From Pseudoalteromonas galatheae (lineage in GTDB: Bacteria > Pseudomonadota > Gammaproteobacteria > Enterobacterales > Alteromonadaceae): a stretch of DNA of 64,000 nucleotides. The stretch lies in contig NZ_PNCO02000001.1 in the NCBI RefSeq assembly GCF_005886105.2, forward strand, positions 1,609,001 to 1,673,000, read 5' to 3'. The notes under the pieces were generated by a model. That model was not told the DNA's origin and ran no database searches. It worked only from the letters and a program-made list of their open reading frames with translations. Made by a program: the position numbers and the translations under genes. Positions 26,733 through 36,267 of this stretch are shown in pieces; the stretch's first letter is position 1; every line of letters begins with the position of its first letter.

Positions 26733-29249
26733 ATGGATAAAAAATGGTTGTTACCATCGTTATTGGCATCGAGTAGCCTTTTTTTGGTTGCTTGTGGGGG
26801 CGGAAGTGGAAGTGATACCGATCCGCAGCCTGGTGATAACACAGGAACTAAAGGTTCAATAAAAGTCATTGTGCAGGGTTTACCAGCTGGTGCAGATGCG
26901 GACTTAACGCTAACAGGCCCTGCTAGCTATAGCGAAGATATTACAAGTACGACAACTCTAAATGCTTTAGCAAATGGGGAGTATAAATTAACGGCTACTT
27001 CTCGCTCTGTGAATCAAGCACTCTATCAGCCAAATGAAAACTCGGTTACTGTCGATTTGAGTGGTAATGAAGAAGAAACCATCACCATTACCTACCGTAC
27101 ATCAGTAAGTGCACAGGGAACGGTAACTGGATTTGGCAGTGTGTACGTAAATGGTGTGCGTTATGAGACGACGCCAGATCAGCAAGCCAATCTTAAAGTG
27201 GGTATGCAGGTAAATCTGCAAGGTAAGCAAGGCGCAGATGGTGATTTTGCATTAGCTGACTCCATTAGCTATGACGCAACCGCTAAAGGTGTGGTTACGG
27301 CAGTCGACTACGCCAAACAAATAATCACTGTTTTGGGTCAAGAATTTAGTGTTGATAAACGTACGAAATTAGAGGTAGCTTTCACAGAAGTAACCACAGG
27401 TGATTTCGTGGAGATCAGTGCGTTGCATCAAGGGCAGGGTCAGTATGTTGCTACCCGCATCGATGTGGAAGAACAAAATGGCGAGTTTGAGGTTGAAGGC
27501 AGGGTTTCTGAACTAAACCTTGATGCCAAGACATTTAAATTAGGCGCGCTTATTGTTGACTACAGTCAAGCAACAGCGGTTGAAGGCACAATAGAAAATG
27601 ATGCAATAGTAGAAGTAGAAGCATCAAACTTACCTGTAGAAGGCGTTTTACTTGCTGATAGCGTCGAAGTTGAAAGCGCCAATTCAGCGCCTTCGGGAGC
27701 TGTGGCTAAATTCGAAGGAATAGTAACGCAAGTCAGTGACGATGCTTTTGCAATTGGCGGCCATACTTTTACATTGAGCGATGAGACTGACTATAAGAAA
27801 GGCTACGATGACGACTTACAAGTCGGTATGCGTGTATTTGTGCTTGCAGTTGCAACTGAAGAAGGTTTAATCGCCAAAAAAGTACGCTTTGATAAGCACT
27901 CTGAAATCGAATTAACCGGTGTCATTGACGCAATTGATCTTGAAGCACAAACACTAACGGTATTTGGTAGCAATTATTTTGTAGATAACTATACCCAATT
28001 TGAAGATGAGTCAGATGCTGAGGACAAAGAATTAAAACTCGAGAAGCTTAATATTGGCGATGTCGTTGAAATCGAAGCTTTTGGCTTTGAAAGTGCTTAT
28101 GTCGTGAGAGACTTAGAGCGCATCTCTGCGAGTGATTTTAATGATCAGCAAGAGCATGAAGTTGAAGGAAAAGTTACTGCTGTGAATGCAGCTGAGCAGA
28201 CAATCACTGTTGGTAAACTGGTCTTTGCTATCAATGGAGCAACCGAACTTGAGCTTGAGAGTGATGTTGATCTAACGGTATTTTTTGAACAAGTGGCAGC
28301 AGGTGATATCGCGGAAGTTGACTATGTGATCCAAGGTGATGCACTTATTGCCACGAAAGTTGAGGTTGACGACAAAGACGACGACTTTGATGACCGAACT
28401 TTTGAATTATCAGGTAAAGTTTCGGACTTTAACCCTGTCGATGCAACTTTTAGCCTCAATGGTAAAACCGTGTTTTTTGATGAAAACACCGAGTTTAAAA
28501 ACGGCATATTTGTTAATGACGACTTCGTTGAAGTCAAAGCGATTCAGCGTGCCGACGGCTCAGTTTTTGCGCTTAAAATTGAAATCGAATCTGAAGACGG
28601 CATTGAGCTTGAAGTTGAAGGTGACGTCACCAACTTTGTCTCAGCGTCTGAGTTTATGGTGAATGGCATTTCAATTACCACGGATAACAATACTGAGTTT
28701 AAAGATGGAAGCAGTGAAAACTTAGCTAATGGCGTCTCTGTTGAGGTCGAAGGGGTGTTAACCCAAGATAACGTACTATTGGCTAAGAAAGTTGAATTTG
28801 ATGATGACGATGCCGAAGAAGTAGAGATTGCGGGGGTTATTGAAGACTTAGTTAAGGACTCTCCGTTTGATTATCAGTTCAATCTCGGCGCGCAGCGTGT
28901 TCAAGTTACCGCAAACACAGAGTTTAAGCATGGTAATTTTGAAAAACTAGATAATGGTTTAGAAGTGGAAGTCGAAGGATACACCATAGATGGCGTGACA
29001 GTGGTTGCTAAAGAGCTGAAGTTTCAAGCAATAAAGTACGTAGAAGTTGAGGGGGTAATCACGCAAGTTGATTCAGCAACCATGTTTTATGTGCTAGGCC
29101 AAAAAATTAAAGTGTCTGAGCAAACTCAGTTTGAAGATGGTAGTCAGTCTGATATTGCAACGGGTAAAAACGTTGAAGTGGAGGGCTATTTAGTAACCGA
29201 GGATGGTGAAACTTATATTCAAGCAGAAAAAGTAGAGTTCGAAGACTAA
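26733..29249 (+). CDS. Acidic lipoprotein with about ten DUF5666 repeats
   Basis: The ATG at 26733 has AGGAG just upstream and gives a lipoprotein signal (MDKKWLLPSLLASSSLFLVA, then Cys in lipobox LVAC); an earlier ATG at 26706 would spoil the signal. The 838-aa protein has a Gly/Ser linker, a small Ig-like or carboxypeptidase-regulatory-like module (about 45-115), and roughly ten repeats of about 65-75 residues. Each repeat has the form 'VEGVIT.VD..T..V.G..I.V...T.FEDG', the DUF5666 (OB-like) pattern. It is very acidic and likely at the outer membrane or cell surface. Function is unknown. Confidence 0.85.
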   Translation: MDKKWLLPSLLASSSLFLVACGGGSGSDTDPQPGDNTGTKGSIKVIVQGLPAGADADLTLTGPASYSEDITSTTTLNALANGEYKLTATSRSVNQALYQPNENSVTVDLSGNEEETITITYRTSVSAQGTVTGFGSVYVNGVRYETTPDQQANLKVGMQVNLQGKQGADGDFALADSISYDATAKGVVTAVDYAKQIITVLGQEFSVDKRTKLEVAFTEVTTGDFVEISALHQGQGQYVATRIDVEEQNGEFEVEGRVSELNLDAKTFKLGALIVDYSQATAVEGTIENDAIVEVEASNLPVEGVLLADSVEVESANSAPSGAVAKFEGIVTQVSDDAFAIGGHTFTLSDETDYKKGYDDDLQVGMRVFVLAVATEEGLIAKKVRFDKHSEIELTGVIDAIDLEAQTLTVFGSNYFVDNYTQFEDESDAEDKELKLEKLNIGDVVEIEAFGFESAYVVRDLERISASDFNDQQEHEVEGKVTAVNAAEQTITVGKLVFAINGATELELESDVDLTVFFEQVAAGDIAEVDYVIQGDALIATKVEVDDKDDDFDDRTFELSGKVSDFNPVDATFSLNGKTVFFDENTEFKNGIFVNDDFVEVKAIQRADGSVFALKIEIESEDGIELEVEGDVTNFVSASEFMVNGISITTDNNTEFKDGSSENLANGVSVEVEGVLTQDNVLLAKKVEFDDDDAEEVEIAGVIEDLVKDSPFDYQFNLGAQRVQVTANTEFKHGNFEKLDNGLEVEVEGYTIDGVTVVAKELKFQAIKYVEVEGVITQVDSATMFYVLGQKIKVSEQTQFEDGSQSDIATGKNVEVEGYLVTEDGETYIQAEKVEFED

Positions 29250-29568
29250 GTATTACTAAATGTTAAGTAAGCAATTAAAGCCTCCAATGTGGGGGCTTTT
29301 TTGTATATTTGTCACTTTAAAGTTAATTCACTTCTCCTGACTTAGTACCGTCATATTTCTAGCACCTAACTGCCATAAAATCTTAGCTTTCCTGACTTTT
29401 TTACCTCGTATAGTGACACCCGCCACGTAAAACGCAACGGTTTATACAGACACGCTGTGCTTCTAGGTTCAGCTTCTATGAAGTGGAATAAGAAGAGACG
29501 TGATTTGGTATTACTGAAATAACTAAAAGCATGCGCACGGGTATGCAAACAAAGTAAAGAAAGGACTT
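29250..29568. other. Intergenic region between DUF5666 lipoprotein and cpdB
   Basis: This 319-bp gap begins with an intrinsic terminator (29278-29302). The rest is AT-rich DNA in which I see no gene, RNA or clear promoter. The last 15 bp carry the AAAGAAAGGA ribosome site of the next gene. Confidence 0.6.
29278..29302 (+). terminator. Intrinsic terminator after the DUF5666 lipoprotein gene
   Basis: AAGCCTCC, an AATGT loop and GGGGGCTT form an 8-bp stem with one U-G pair, followed by TTTT. It starts 29 bp after the stop. Confidence 0.8.
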
Positions 29569-31608
29569 ATGAAAACAAAACTACTTCCAATCGCACTACT
29601 GTGCGGTGCCACAAGCATTATTACTGGTTGCTCAGATTCAGATAACGATGTTGATATAAATGTGCCAAAAGGGCCTGATATTCCAAAAGAGGGCACTGCG
29701 GTATCTTTACGTTTACTAGAAACCACAGATTTGCATGCAAACGTATTGAACTACAACTACTTTTCAGACAAACAAGATGACAAAGTGGGTCTCGTGAAAA
29801 CCGCAGCGTTAATCCATCAAGCGCGAAGCCAAGTTAAAAACTCCATGTTGGTAGATAATGGCGACTTGATCCAAGGTAGTCCGCTTGGCGACTATATGGC
29901 GAAAATCAAAAACCTCAAAGAAGGTGAAGTTCACCCTGTTTATAAGGCCATGAACACACTAGAGTACGATGTCGCAAACATTGGTAATCATGAGTTTAAC
30001 TTTGGTCTAGCATTTTTAGAAGAAGCAATCGACGACGCGAACTTTCCCTATATTAGTGCAAACGTATTTAAGGTTGATGGTGACGAAGATGAAACAAATG
30101 ATGTGCCATTATTTAAGCCTTACCTAATTCAAGAAAAGCAATTCTTTGATGAGAATGACAAGCTTCAGGTGATTAAAGTTGGCTTCATCGGGTTTGTTCC
30201 ACCGCAAATCATGCAATGGGATAAGGCCAACCTTGAAGGTAAAGTGATCGCCAAAGACATCGTAAAAATGGCAAAACACTACGTACCTAAGATGAAATCT
30301 GAAGGCGCGGATATTGTCGTTGCTATTCCGCACTCAGGCCTTGATGTATCTGCCGATAAGCCAATGGCTGAAAACGCATCTTATGCCTTATCTAAGGTGG
30401 ATGATATAGATGCCATTATGTTTGGTCACGCGCATGCAAACTTCCCAGGTTCGGGTTACGCAGACTTAGCGGCCCATGGTGTTGATAACGACAAAGGCAC
30501 AATCAATGGTGTTGCGGCTGTAATGCCAGGTTTTTGGGGAAATCATCTTGGTGTGATTGACCTAGATATTCAATTTAAATCAGGTAAATGGGTGGTGGTT
30601 GACTCAAAGTCGACGCTGAAAGCTATTTATGAAACGGATGAAAATCGTAACACGGTATCATTGGTGGAGAGCGATGCCGCAATTGAAGCGGCGGTACATC
30701 GTGAGCATGCTGAAACTCGCGCATGGGTGAATGAGCCTTTTGCTAAAATCACCAACACAGTGAACAGCTATTTTGCATTAGTGAATGACGATCCATCAAT
30801 CCAAATCGTGACTGACGCACAAGCATGGTATACGGCAAAAATCGTACAAGGTACCGAGCTTGACGGATTACCTATTTTGTCTGCGGGTGCGCCTTTTAGA
30901 GCTGGGCGTGGCGGGCCTGATGACTTTACCGCAATACCTGCAGGTGATATTGCCTATCGCAACGTTGCGGATATGTATATTTATCCTAACGTACTTAAAG
31001 TGCTAAAGCTCAAAGGCAGCGAAGTGCGCGAATGGCTTGAAATGTCAGCAGGACAGTTCAATCAAATCACACCAAATACTGAGGGCGTTCAAGCGCTGAT
31101 CAATCCAGACTTTCCTTCATATAACTATGATGTCCTTGATGGCGTAACGTATCAAATCGATATCACCGAGCCCGCACGCTACGCGGCAAACGGTGAAAAA
31201 GTGTCAAACGGTAACCGCATTAAGGCATTAAAGTATCAAGGTGAGTTGGTGAAGGATGACCAAGTGTTCTTGGTTGCAACGAATAACTATCGTGCATCTG
31301 GTGGCGGTAATTTCCCAAATATTAAGGGAGATAAAATCGTTGTTGACTCACCAAATGAGAACCGTCAGGTCGTTGCTGACTATATTACTTTTGTTAGCGA
31401 CCAAAATGGTGCTGCAGGACTTGATCCATCTGCAGATATGAACTGGTCATTTGTACCTGTGGTTGGCGCGAATATTGAGTTCTTTAGTTCAACCAGTGCG
31501 GATGCTGAAACCTATAGTCAGCAATTTAATCATATCTTGCCAACGGGTAAGACGAATGACAAAGGATTCGCGTTATACCAATTAGACTTAACGCAGCCTC
31601 TAAACTAA
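29569..31608 (+). CDS. cpdB: 2',3'-cyclic-nucleotide 2'-phosphodiesterase/3'-nucleotidase, lipoprotein form
   Basis: This 679-aa protein closely follows CpdB. The metallophosphatase motifs are present: 'LLETTDLHANVLNYNYFSD', 'DNGDLIQGSPLGDY', 'NIGNHEFNFGL' and 'GHAHANFPG'. The C-terminal nucleotide-binding domain has 'GAPFRAGRGGPDDF' and 'NVADMYIYPNVLKVLKLKG'. It hydrolyses 2',3'-cyclic nucleotides and 3'-nucleotides for salvage of nucleoside and phosphate. Unlike the soluble periplasmic E. coli enzyme, it starts with a lipobox (IITGC), so it is probably membrane-anchored. It stands alone and ends at a strong terminator. Confidence 0.93.
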   Translation: MKTKLLPIALLCGATSIITGCSDSDNDVDINVPKGPDIPKEGTAVSLRLLETTDLHANVLNYNYFSDKQDDKVGLVKTAALIHQARSQVKNSMLVDNGDLIQGSPLGDYMAKIKNLKEGEVHPVYKAMNTLEYDVANIGNHEFNFGLAFLEEAIDDANFPYISANVFKVDGDEDETNDVPLFKPYLIQEKQFFDENDKLQVIKVGFIGFVPPQIMQWDKANLEGKVIAKDIVKMAKHYVPKMKSEGADIVVAIPHSGLDVSADKPMAENASYALSKVDDIDAIMFGHAHANFPGSGYADLAAHGVDNDKGTINGVAAVMPGFWGNHLGVIDLDIQFKSGKWVVVDSKSTLKAIYETDENRNTVSLVESDAAIEAAVHREHAETRAWVNEPFAKITNTVNSYFALVNDDPSIQIVTDAQAWYTAKIVQGTELDGLPILSAGAPFRAGRGGPDDFTAIPAGDIAYRNVADMYIYPNVLKVLKLKGSEVREWLEMSAGQFNQITPNTEGVQALINPDFPSYNYDVLDGVTYQIDITEPARYAANGEKVSNGNRIKALKYQGELVKDDQVFLVATNNYRASGGGNFPNIKGDKIVVDSPNENRQVVADYITFVSDQNGAAGLDPSADMNWSFVPVVGANIEFFSSTSADAETYSQQFNHILPTGKTNDKGFALYQLDLTQPLN

Positions 31609-31622
31609 ATCCGCATGTCAAA

Positions 31623-31661
31623 AAGTAGGCGAGGGGTTGAGAGCTCGCCTACTTATTTTTC
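31623..31661 (+). terminator. Intrinsic terminator after cpdB
   Basis: AAGTAGGCGAG and CTCGCCTACTT form an 11-bp perfect stem around a 10-nt loop, followed by ATTTTTCT. It starts 15 bp after the cpdB stop. Confidence 0.88.
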
Positions 31662-31934
31662 TGCTATAGCGGCTATCCCATGGCAATTCCAACTTTCTTC
31701 CCCTATTACGCAGCACATTTTGTGTAGCTCAACTTGTTTAGATAGTAATGATTGCTATTTGTGTTAATGTGATGACATTTTAGCGACTTAATCTTGCATA
31801 AAATGGAAGCTAATTTATCTCTGTATAAGTAGCAAGATAGAGATTTAAGACACACTAAGCTAAGTAAAAATCAATACGTATCATTGACGGTCTACGTGTT
31901 GAATGAAATAGGTATTACAATTGGAACGAACGAC

Positions 31935-32975
31935 ATGAAATGCGCATTAATATTACTCTCCCTGTTATCTTTTAATCTCTATGCTGCAGCGGTCAACGTT
32001 GTGGTCACTGATGTAAAGCAACAACAGCTTGAACGAACATTGTCTTTAACGGGCTCAATTAGTGCAGCACAACACGCACAAGTGTCAAGTTTAACCGATG
32101 GTGTAGTAACTAAGATTTCAGCTGAAGCCGGTGATATTGTTGAAGCAAATGCTGTACTTTTAAGTCTCGATGCAGCTCTAGTAAAAGCTGAGCTGAAAAG
32201 TGTAGAAGCCGCACTTGAGCGCGCCAAGGTCGATCGCAACAATGCGATAAGGTTGGTAAAAGAAGCGCAGTCTCTATCGCAGCAAAAATTATTTGCGCAA
32301 ACTGAGCTTGCTGACAGACAGGCTAAGTTACAAGTATCAGAAGCCTCTCTTCTAGAAGCACAAGCTAATATCGCATATCAGCGAGAACTTGTTAACCGCC
32401 ATCAATTAAAAGCGCCTTTTACGGGGGTGATAGCAAGGCGCACAGTTAATTTAGGTGAGTGGGTGACTCGTGGACAAACGGTGTTTGAATTAGTGAGTAG
32501 CGATACCCTATGGCTCGATTTGCAAGTACCACAAGAATACTTTCAACTTATTAACCTCGGCCGTGTCGTTAATTTTAGTGTTGCAAGCGCGCCAAGCGTG
32601 CAGCATCAAGCTCATGTATTGGCAAAGCTTCCGGTCGTCGATAAAACCAGTCGCTCGTTTCTATTAAGATTGGCAATCCCAAAAGATGCACAGTTGCGTG
32701 TGGGCGCATCGGCTACGGCAAAACTGCCGCTAATACGAGCACAAGATCAAAGCGTGATTATTCCTAGCGATGCGATTTTACGTCATCCCGATGGTGGGTT
32801 TAGTGTCTTTGTGGCCGTTGACGGTCAAGCAAAGCGGTTAAACGTTCAAATTGGTGAGCGAATTAATGGTCATATTGAAGTTTTATCCGGCTTAGAGATA
32901 GGGCAACAAGTGGTGGTTGAAGGCAATGAGTTATTGCAAGAAGGCCAGGCATTAAACATTGTACCGGGTTTATAG
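31935..32975 (+). CDS. RND efflux periplasmic adaptor (membrane fusion protein), system 1
   Basis: The ATG at 31935 gives a clean signal peptide ('MKCALILLSLLSFNLYAAAV') and a 346-aa protein; an in-frame TTG at 31884 would place 17 residues before it. It has the HlyD/AcrA layout: lipoyl half-motif 'VSSLTDGVVTKISAEAGDIV', a coiled-coil hairpin (about 85-140), 'RHQLKAPFTGVIARRTVNLG', then beta-barrel and membrane-proximal domains. It bridges the inner-membrane pump encoded directly downstream and an outer-membrane channel not encoded here. It lacks a lipobox, so it is a soluble or loosely bound adaptor. Confidence 0.9.
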   Translation: MKCALILLSLLSFNLYAAAVNVVVTDVKQQQLERTLSLTGSISAAQHAQVSSLTDGVVTKISAEAGDIVEANAVLLSLDAALVKAELKSVEAALERAKVDRNNAIRLVKEAQSLSQQKLFAQTELADRQAKLQVSEASLLEAQANIAYQRELVNRHQLKAPFTGVIARRTVNLGEWVTRGQTVFELVSSDTLWLDLQVPQEYFQLINLGRVVNFSVASAPSVQHQAHVLAKLPVVDKTSRSFLLRLAIPKDAQLRVGASATAKLPLIRAQDQSVIIPSDAILRHPDGGFSVFVAVDGQAKRLNVQIGERINGHIEVLSGLEIGQQVVVEGNELLQEGQALNIVPGL

Positions 32976-32984
32976 GAGCGGGTG

Positions 32985-35900
32985 ATGTTAAAAGCCAGTG
33001 TAAATCATGCCATTTTAGTTGCTGTCACAGTATTGATCTGTTCGATATTGGGTATTGTTGCCGCATTTAAAATACCGGTGCAAATGATCCCAGATCTTGA
33101 AGTAAGAACCATCACTGTGGTGACTAATTGGCCCGGTGCCACGCCACAAGATGTCGAGAAAGAGATACTGATTGAGCAAGAAAGGTATCTTCGCTCACTT
33201 GCGAATCTAAAGCGCATGTCTAGTTATGCAAATACAGGTGAGGCTGAGATAGAGCTTGAGTTTCCATTTGGTGTCGACGTCAACGAAGCGCTCATAAACG
33301 TGAGCAACGCGTTATCTCAAGTGCCAAACTACCCTGAAAACGTCGACCAGCCGGTATTATACAGCAGCGCGTTTTCGAGCAATGCCTTTATGTTTTTTAA
33401 TTTAAAGCCGCAACCGGGAAACCCACTCAACCTTGATATCGATATGCTTCGCGATTACGCCGAAGACTTTATCCGTCCAGAAATGGAGAGAGTCAGTGGA
33501 GTATCTCAGGTTGGTGTGCGCGGTGGTGCACTCTATCAGGTGCAAATTTTGGTAGATCAAGAACAATTGGCGAGTCGTGGAATTAGCTTAGTTGACGTTA
33601 GAAATGCAATACGCAGTCGCAACCAAGATGCCTCTGCCGGCGATATAGACAGTGGTAAACGACGTTATTTGCTGCGTATGGTCGGCCGCTTTGAGTCAGC
33701 TAAAGCGCTAGAAGAGCTGGTAGTCAGTCACCGTGCAGGTATCACAATTAAGCTCAAAGACATCGCACAGGTAAAGCTTGATCATTATGAAGTGCGCGAT
33801 ATTGCTTATAACAATGGCGAACGAACATTAATGCTCTCGGTAAGACGAGAAAGCGGCTCAAACGTGATAGCGATTAAAGAAGAAATGATGGAGGTGGTGG
33901 CTCGCATCAATCGTGATATGCTCGCAAGTAATGGATTGCAACTGACGCTATTGAGCGATGATGTTCGTTACGTTAAAGGATCTGTTGAAAATGTTTGGAC
34001 TAATTTAGCACTGGGTGCGGTGCTTGCGACTCTGGTGATGTTTTGGTTTTTAAAGAGCCCACGCTCGACCTTTATTGGTGTGATGGGCGTACCAATTTGT
34101 ACCATCGCGGCATTTTTGGGTCTGTTGCTATTTGACAGAACGATCAACGTGATTTCCCTCGCCGGCGTTGCGTTCGCTATTGGCATGACGGTTGATAACA
34201 CTATCGTTGTACTTGAAAACATAGAGCAAGCCAGACGCCGAGGTCTCGACAAACTTCAAGCAGCTATTACCGGTGTTCAAGAGGTATGGCCTGCGGTGCT
34301 CGCTTCAACCCTGACCACAGTGTTGGTATTCGCACCCATATTGTTTATTCAGCAAGAAGCCGGACAGCTTTATTCCGATGTCGCAATAGCGATTTCAGCT
34401 GCAATCATCGCTTCTATGTTGGTTGCCTTGTTTGTGGTACCTGCGGCAAATGCAAATTTTGCCTGTAAGGAGATCTCTAGTGGCATGTTGTCCACGCCTA
34501 AACTGCCAACGTTTATTCCGGCGATGTTATCAAGTCCGCGAGCTCGCATCGTGTGTATTGTATTGGGCAGTATATTGTTACTCGGTGGTGCATGGTTATT
34601 TATGCCTAAAGCTGAATATTTGCCTGAGGGAGAGGAGCCAAAAGCTTTCTCTATGATGATAGCGCCACCGGGCTATAACCTCAGCCATATGCAAAAGATC
34701 GGCGATGAACTACTTCCTTATTTAAACAAGCACTTGGAAAATGATGACAGCGATTTTGTATCGGGTAAAACGTCATTGCCACCTTTAAAGTATTATTCGA
34801 TGTCTGTTGGTGTTGGCAGTATTTGGCTATTGAGTGAACCATATAACAGTGATCATATCGATGAAATGATGGAGGCAATCACGACCAAGTTTAGAGGCTA
34901 CCCGGGAATGCGTGCATTCTCGTCTAGAGGCTCGATTATCTCAAGTAATGATGGCGGTTCAAGAGCGGTAGCATTGGATATTAGCGGTACAGATCAAACG
35001 GCGCTCTATCGGGCGGCAGATGCAGTGTATCGGTTAGCGGGAGAGGTCTTTGATAATCCACAAGTGGATTCAGCACCGTCTTCTCTGACACTCGACCAAC
35101 CACTAATAGAGATTCAACCAAGGTGGCAACGGTTGGCTGAAGTGGGTATGAGTGCTGAAGAACTCGGCTATACGGTTGCAGCCCTGAGTGACGGCGCTTA
35201 TGTTGATGAGTTGATCTTAAACGATGACAAAGTAGACGTCTTTTTATTTTCTGAGTCGGGTAATCAGCAAAGTCTTTCGCAATTAGCGCAATCTCCGGTT
35301 GTCACGAAAGCTGGGCTGATCCCGCTAAGCGCTTTGGCCGACCTACGAGAAAAAGCAGACAGTGATAGTTTGCGTCGAGTTGATGGTCGAAGAACCGTGA
35401 CTGTATATATTATTCCACCAAAAAATGTCGCGCTAGAGGAAGCGCAGGAATTAGTAAGAACCGATTTATTACCGCAGCTTCAAAGGCAGGGCGATCTGCT
35501 CCCTGGTGTTAATGTAAGTATCGGTGGTGCTGCCGATCAGTTAGACAAAACTAAAGAAGCACTGGGCAGTAACTTTATCGTTGCATTAGCGCTGTGTTAC
35601 TTATTACTTGTTGCAATCTTCAAGCATTGGGGCTATCCGCTATTTATTATGGCAACAGTGCCGCTTGGCATGGCAGGGGGATTACTTGGACTAATTGCGA
35701 TTAATGGTATTGGTAGCATAACAGGCACCTTCCACCAGCCTTTTGATATGATCACTATGCTTGGCTTTTTAATCTTGTTAGGGACGGTGGTTAATAACCC
35801 TATTCTGATAGTGGATCAAAGCCGCAGAAATCTTGAGAGTACCGCGATGAGTGTATACGACGCGGTGATCTCAGCACTACAAACGCGATTAAAACCGATT

Positions 35901-36101
35901 GTGATGTCAACGATGACAACCCTATGTGGTCTTGCGCCATTAGTGTTTATTCCAGGAGAAGGATCTGAGCTTTATCGAGGCGTTGGCATGATAGTGCTTT
36001 GTGGTATTGCCATGGCAACTATCGTCACGCTCACCATTTTACCCGCGTTATTAGTCTGTTTTTTAAAACGACCAGTAGAAAGCTCAGTGAGCAAACTCTA
36101 A
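32985..36101 (+). CDS. RND family efflux pump, inner-membrane transporter, system 1
   Basis: This protein of about 1038 aa has the RND layout: TM1 near residues 8-27, a periplasmic loop beginning 'PVQMIPDLEVRTITVVTNWP', TM2-TM6 at about 335-500, a second large loop, and TM8-TM12 at about 865-1030. 'GMTVDNTIVVLENIEQARRR' in TM4 carries the acidic proton-relay position. It is of the HAE-type pump family and uses proton motive force to export hydrophobic compounds. ATG 32985 is preferred over the preceding GTG; GGAGCGG is the ribosome site. It lies 9 bp after the adaptor gene. Substrate cannot be told from sequence. Confidence 0.93.
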   Translation: MLKASVNHAILVAVTVLICSILGIVAAFKIPVQMIPDLEVRTITVVTNWPGATPQDVEKEILIEQERYLRSLANLKRMSSYANTGEAEIELEFPFGVDVNEALINVSNALSQVPNYPENVDQPVLYSSAFSSNAFMFFNLKPQPGNPLNLDIDMLRDYAEDFIRPEMERVSGVSQVGVRGGALYQVQILVDQEQLASRGISLVDVRNAIRSRNQDASAGDIDSGKRRYLLRMVGRFESAKALEELVVSHRAGITIKLKDIAQVKLDHYEVRDIAYNNGERTLMLSVRRESGSNVIAIKEEMMEVVARINRDMLASNGLQLTLLSDDVRYVKGSVENVWTNLALGAVLATLVMFWFLKSPRSTFIGVMGVPICTIAAFLGLLLFDRTINVISLAGVAFAIGMTVDNTIVVLENIEQARRRGLDKLQAAITGVQEVWPAVLASTLTTVLVFAPILFIQQEAGQLYSDVAIAISAAIIASMLVALFVVPAANANFACKEISSGMLSTPKLPTFIPAMLSSPRARIVCIVLGSILLLGGAWLFMPKAEYLPEGEEPKAFSMMIAPPGYNLSHMQKIGDELLPYLNKHLENDDSDFVSGKTSLPPLKYYSMSVGVGSIWLLSEPYNSDHIDEMMEAITTKFRGYPGMRAFSSRGSIISSNDGGSRAVALDISGTDQTALYRAADAVYRLAGEVFDNPQVDSAPSSLTLDQPLIEIQPRWQRLAEVGMSAEELGYTVAALSDGAYVDELILNDDKVDVFLFSESGNQQSLSQLAQSPVVTKAGLIPLSALADLREKADSDSLRRVDGRRTVTVYIIPPKNVALEEAQELVRTDLLPQLQRQGDLLPGVNVSIGGAADQLDKTKEALGSNFIVALALCYLLLVAIFKHWGYPLFIMATVPLGMAGGLLGLIAINGIGSITGTFHQPFDMITMLGFLILLGTVVNNPILIVDQSRRNLESTAMSVYDAVISALQTRLKPIVMSTMTTLCGLAPLVFIPGEGSELYRGVGMIVLCGIAMATIVTLTILPALLVCFLKRPVESSVSKL

Positions 36102-36136
36102 CCACATATTAGTCACAATGTGGATGTTATGTATGA

Positions 36137-36175
36137 ATGCCTTGCTTGAACGTTTCTGTTCAGCAGGGCATTTTT
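36137..36175 (+). terminator. Intrinsic terminator after RND system 1
   Basis: ATGCCTTGCTTGAAC pairs with GTTCAGCAGGGCAT with one bulge, followed by TTTTT. It starts about 35 bp after the pump stop. Confidence 0.75.
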
Positions 36176-36267
36176 AATTGCTAAGTGCCATGAAAGCTTG
36201 AAATTTACGCTCTTTGCCCACAAAGAAATAAGATGTGTACAGGTTTACATGGCAAATAGAGCACAAC

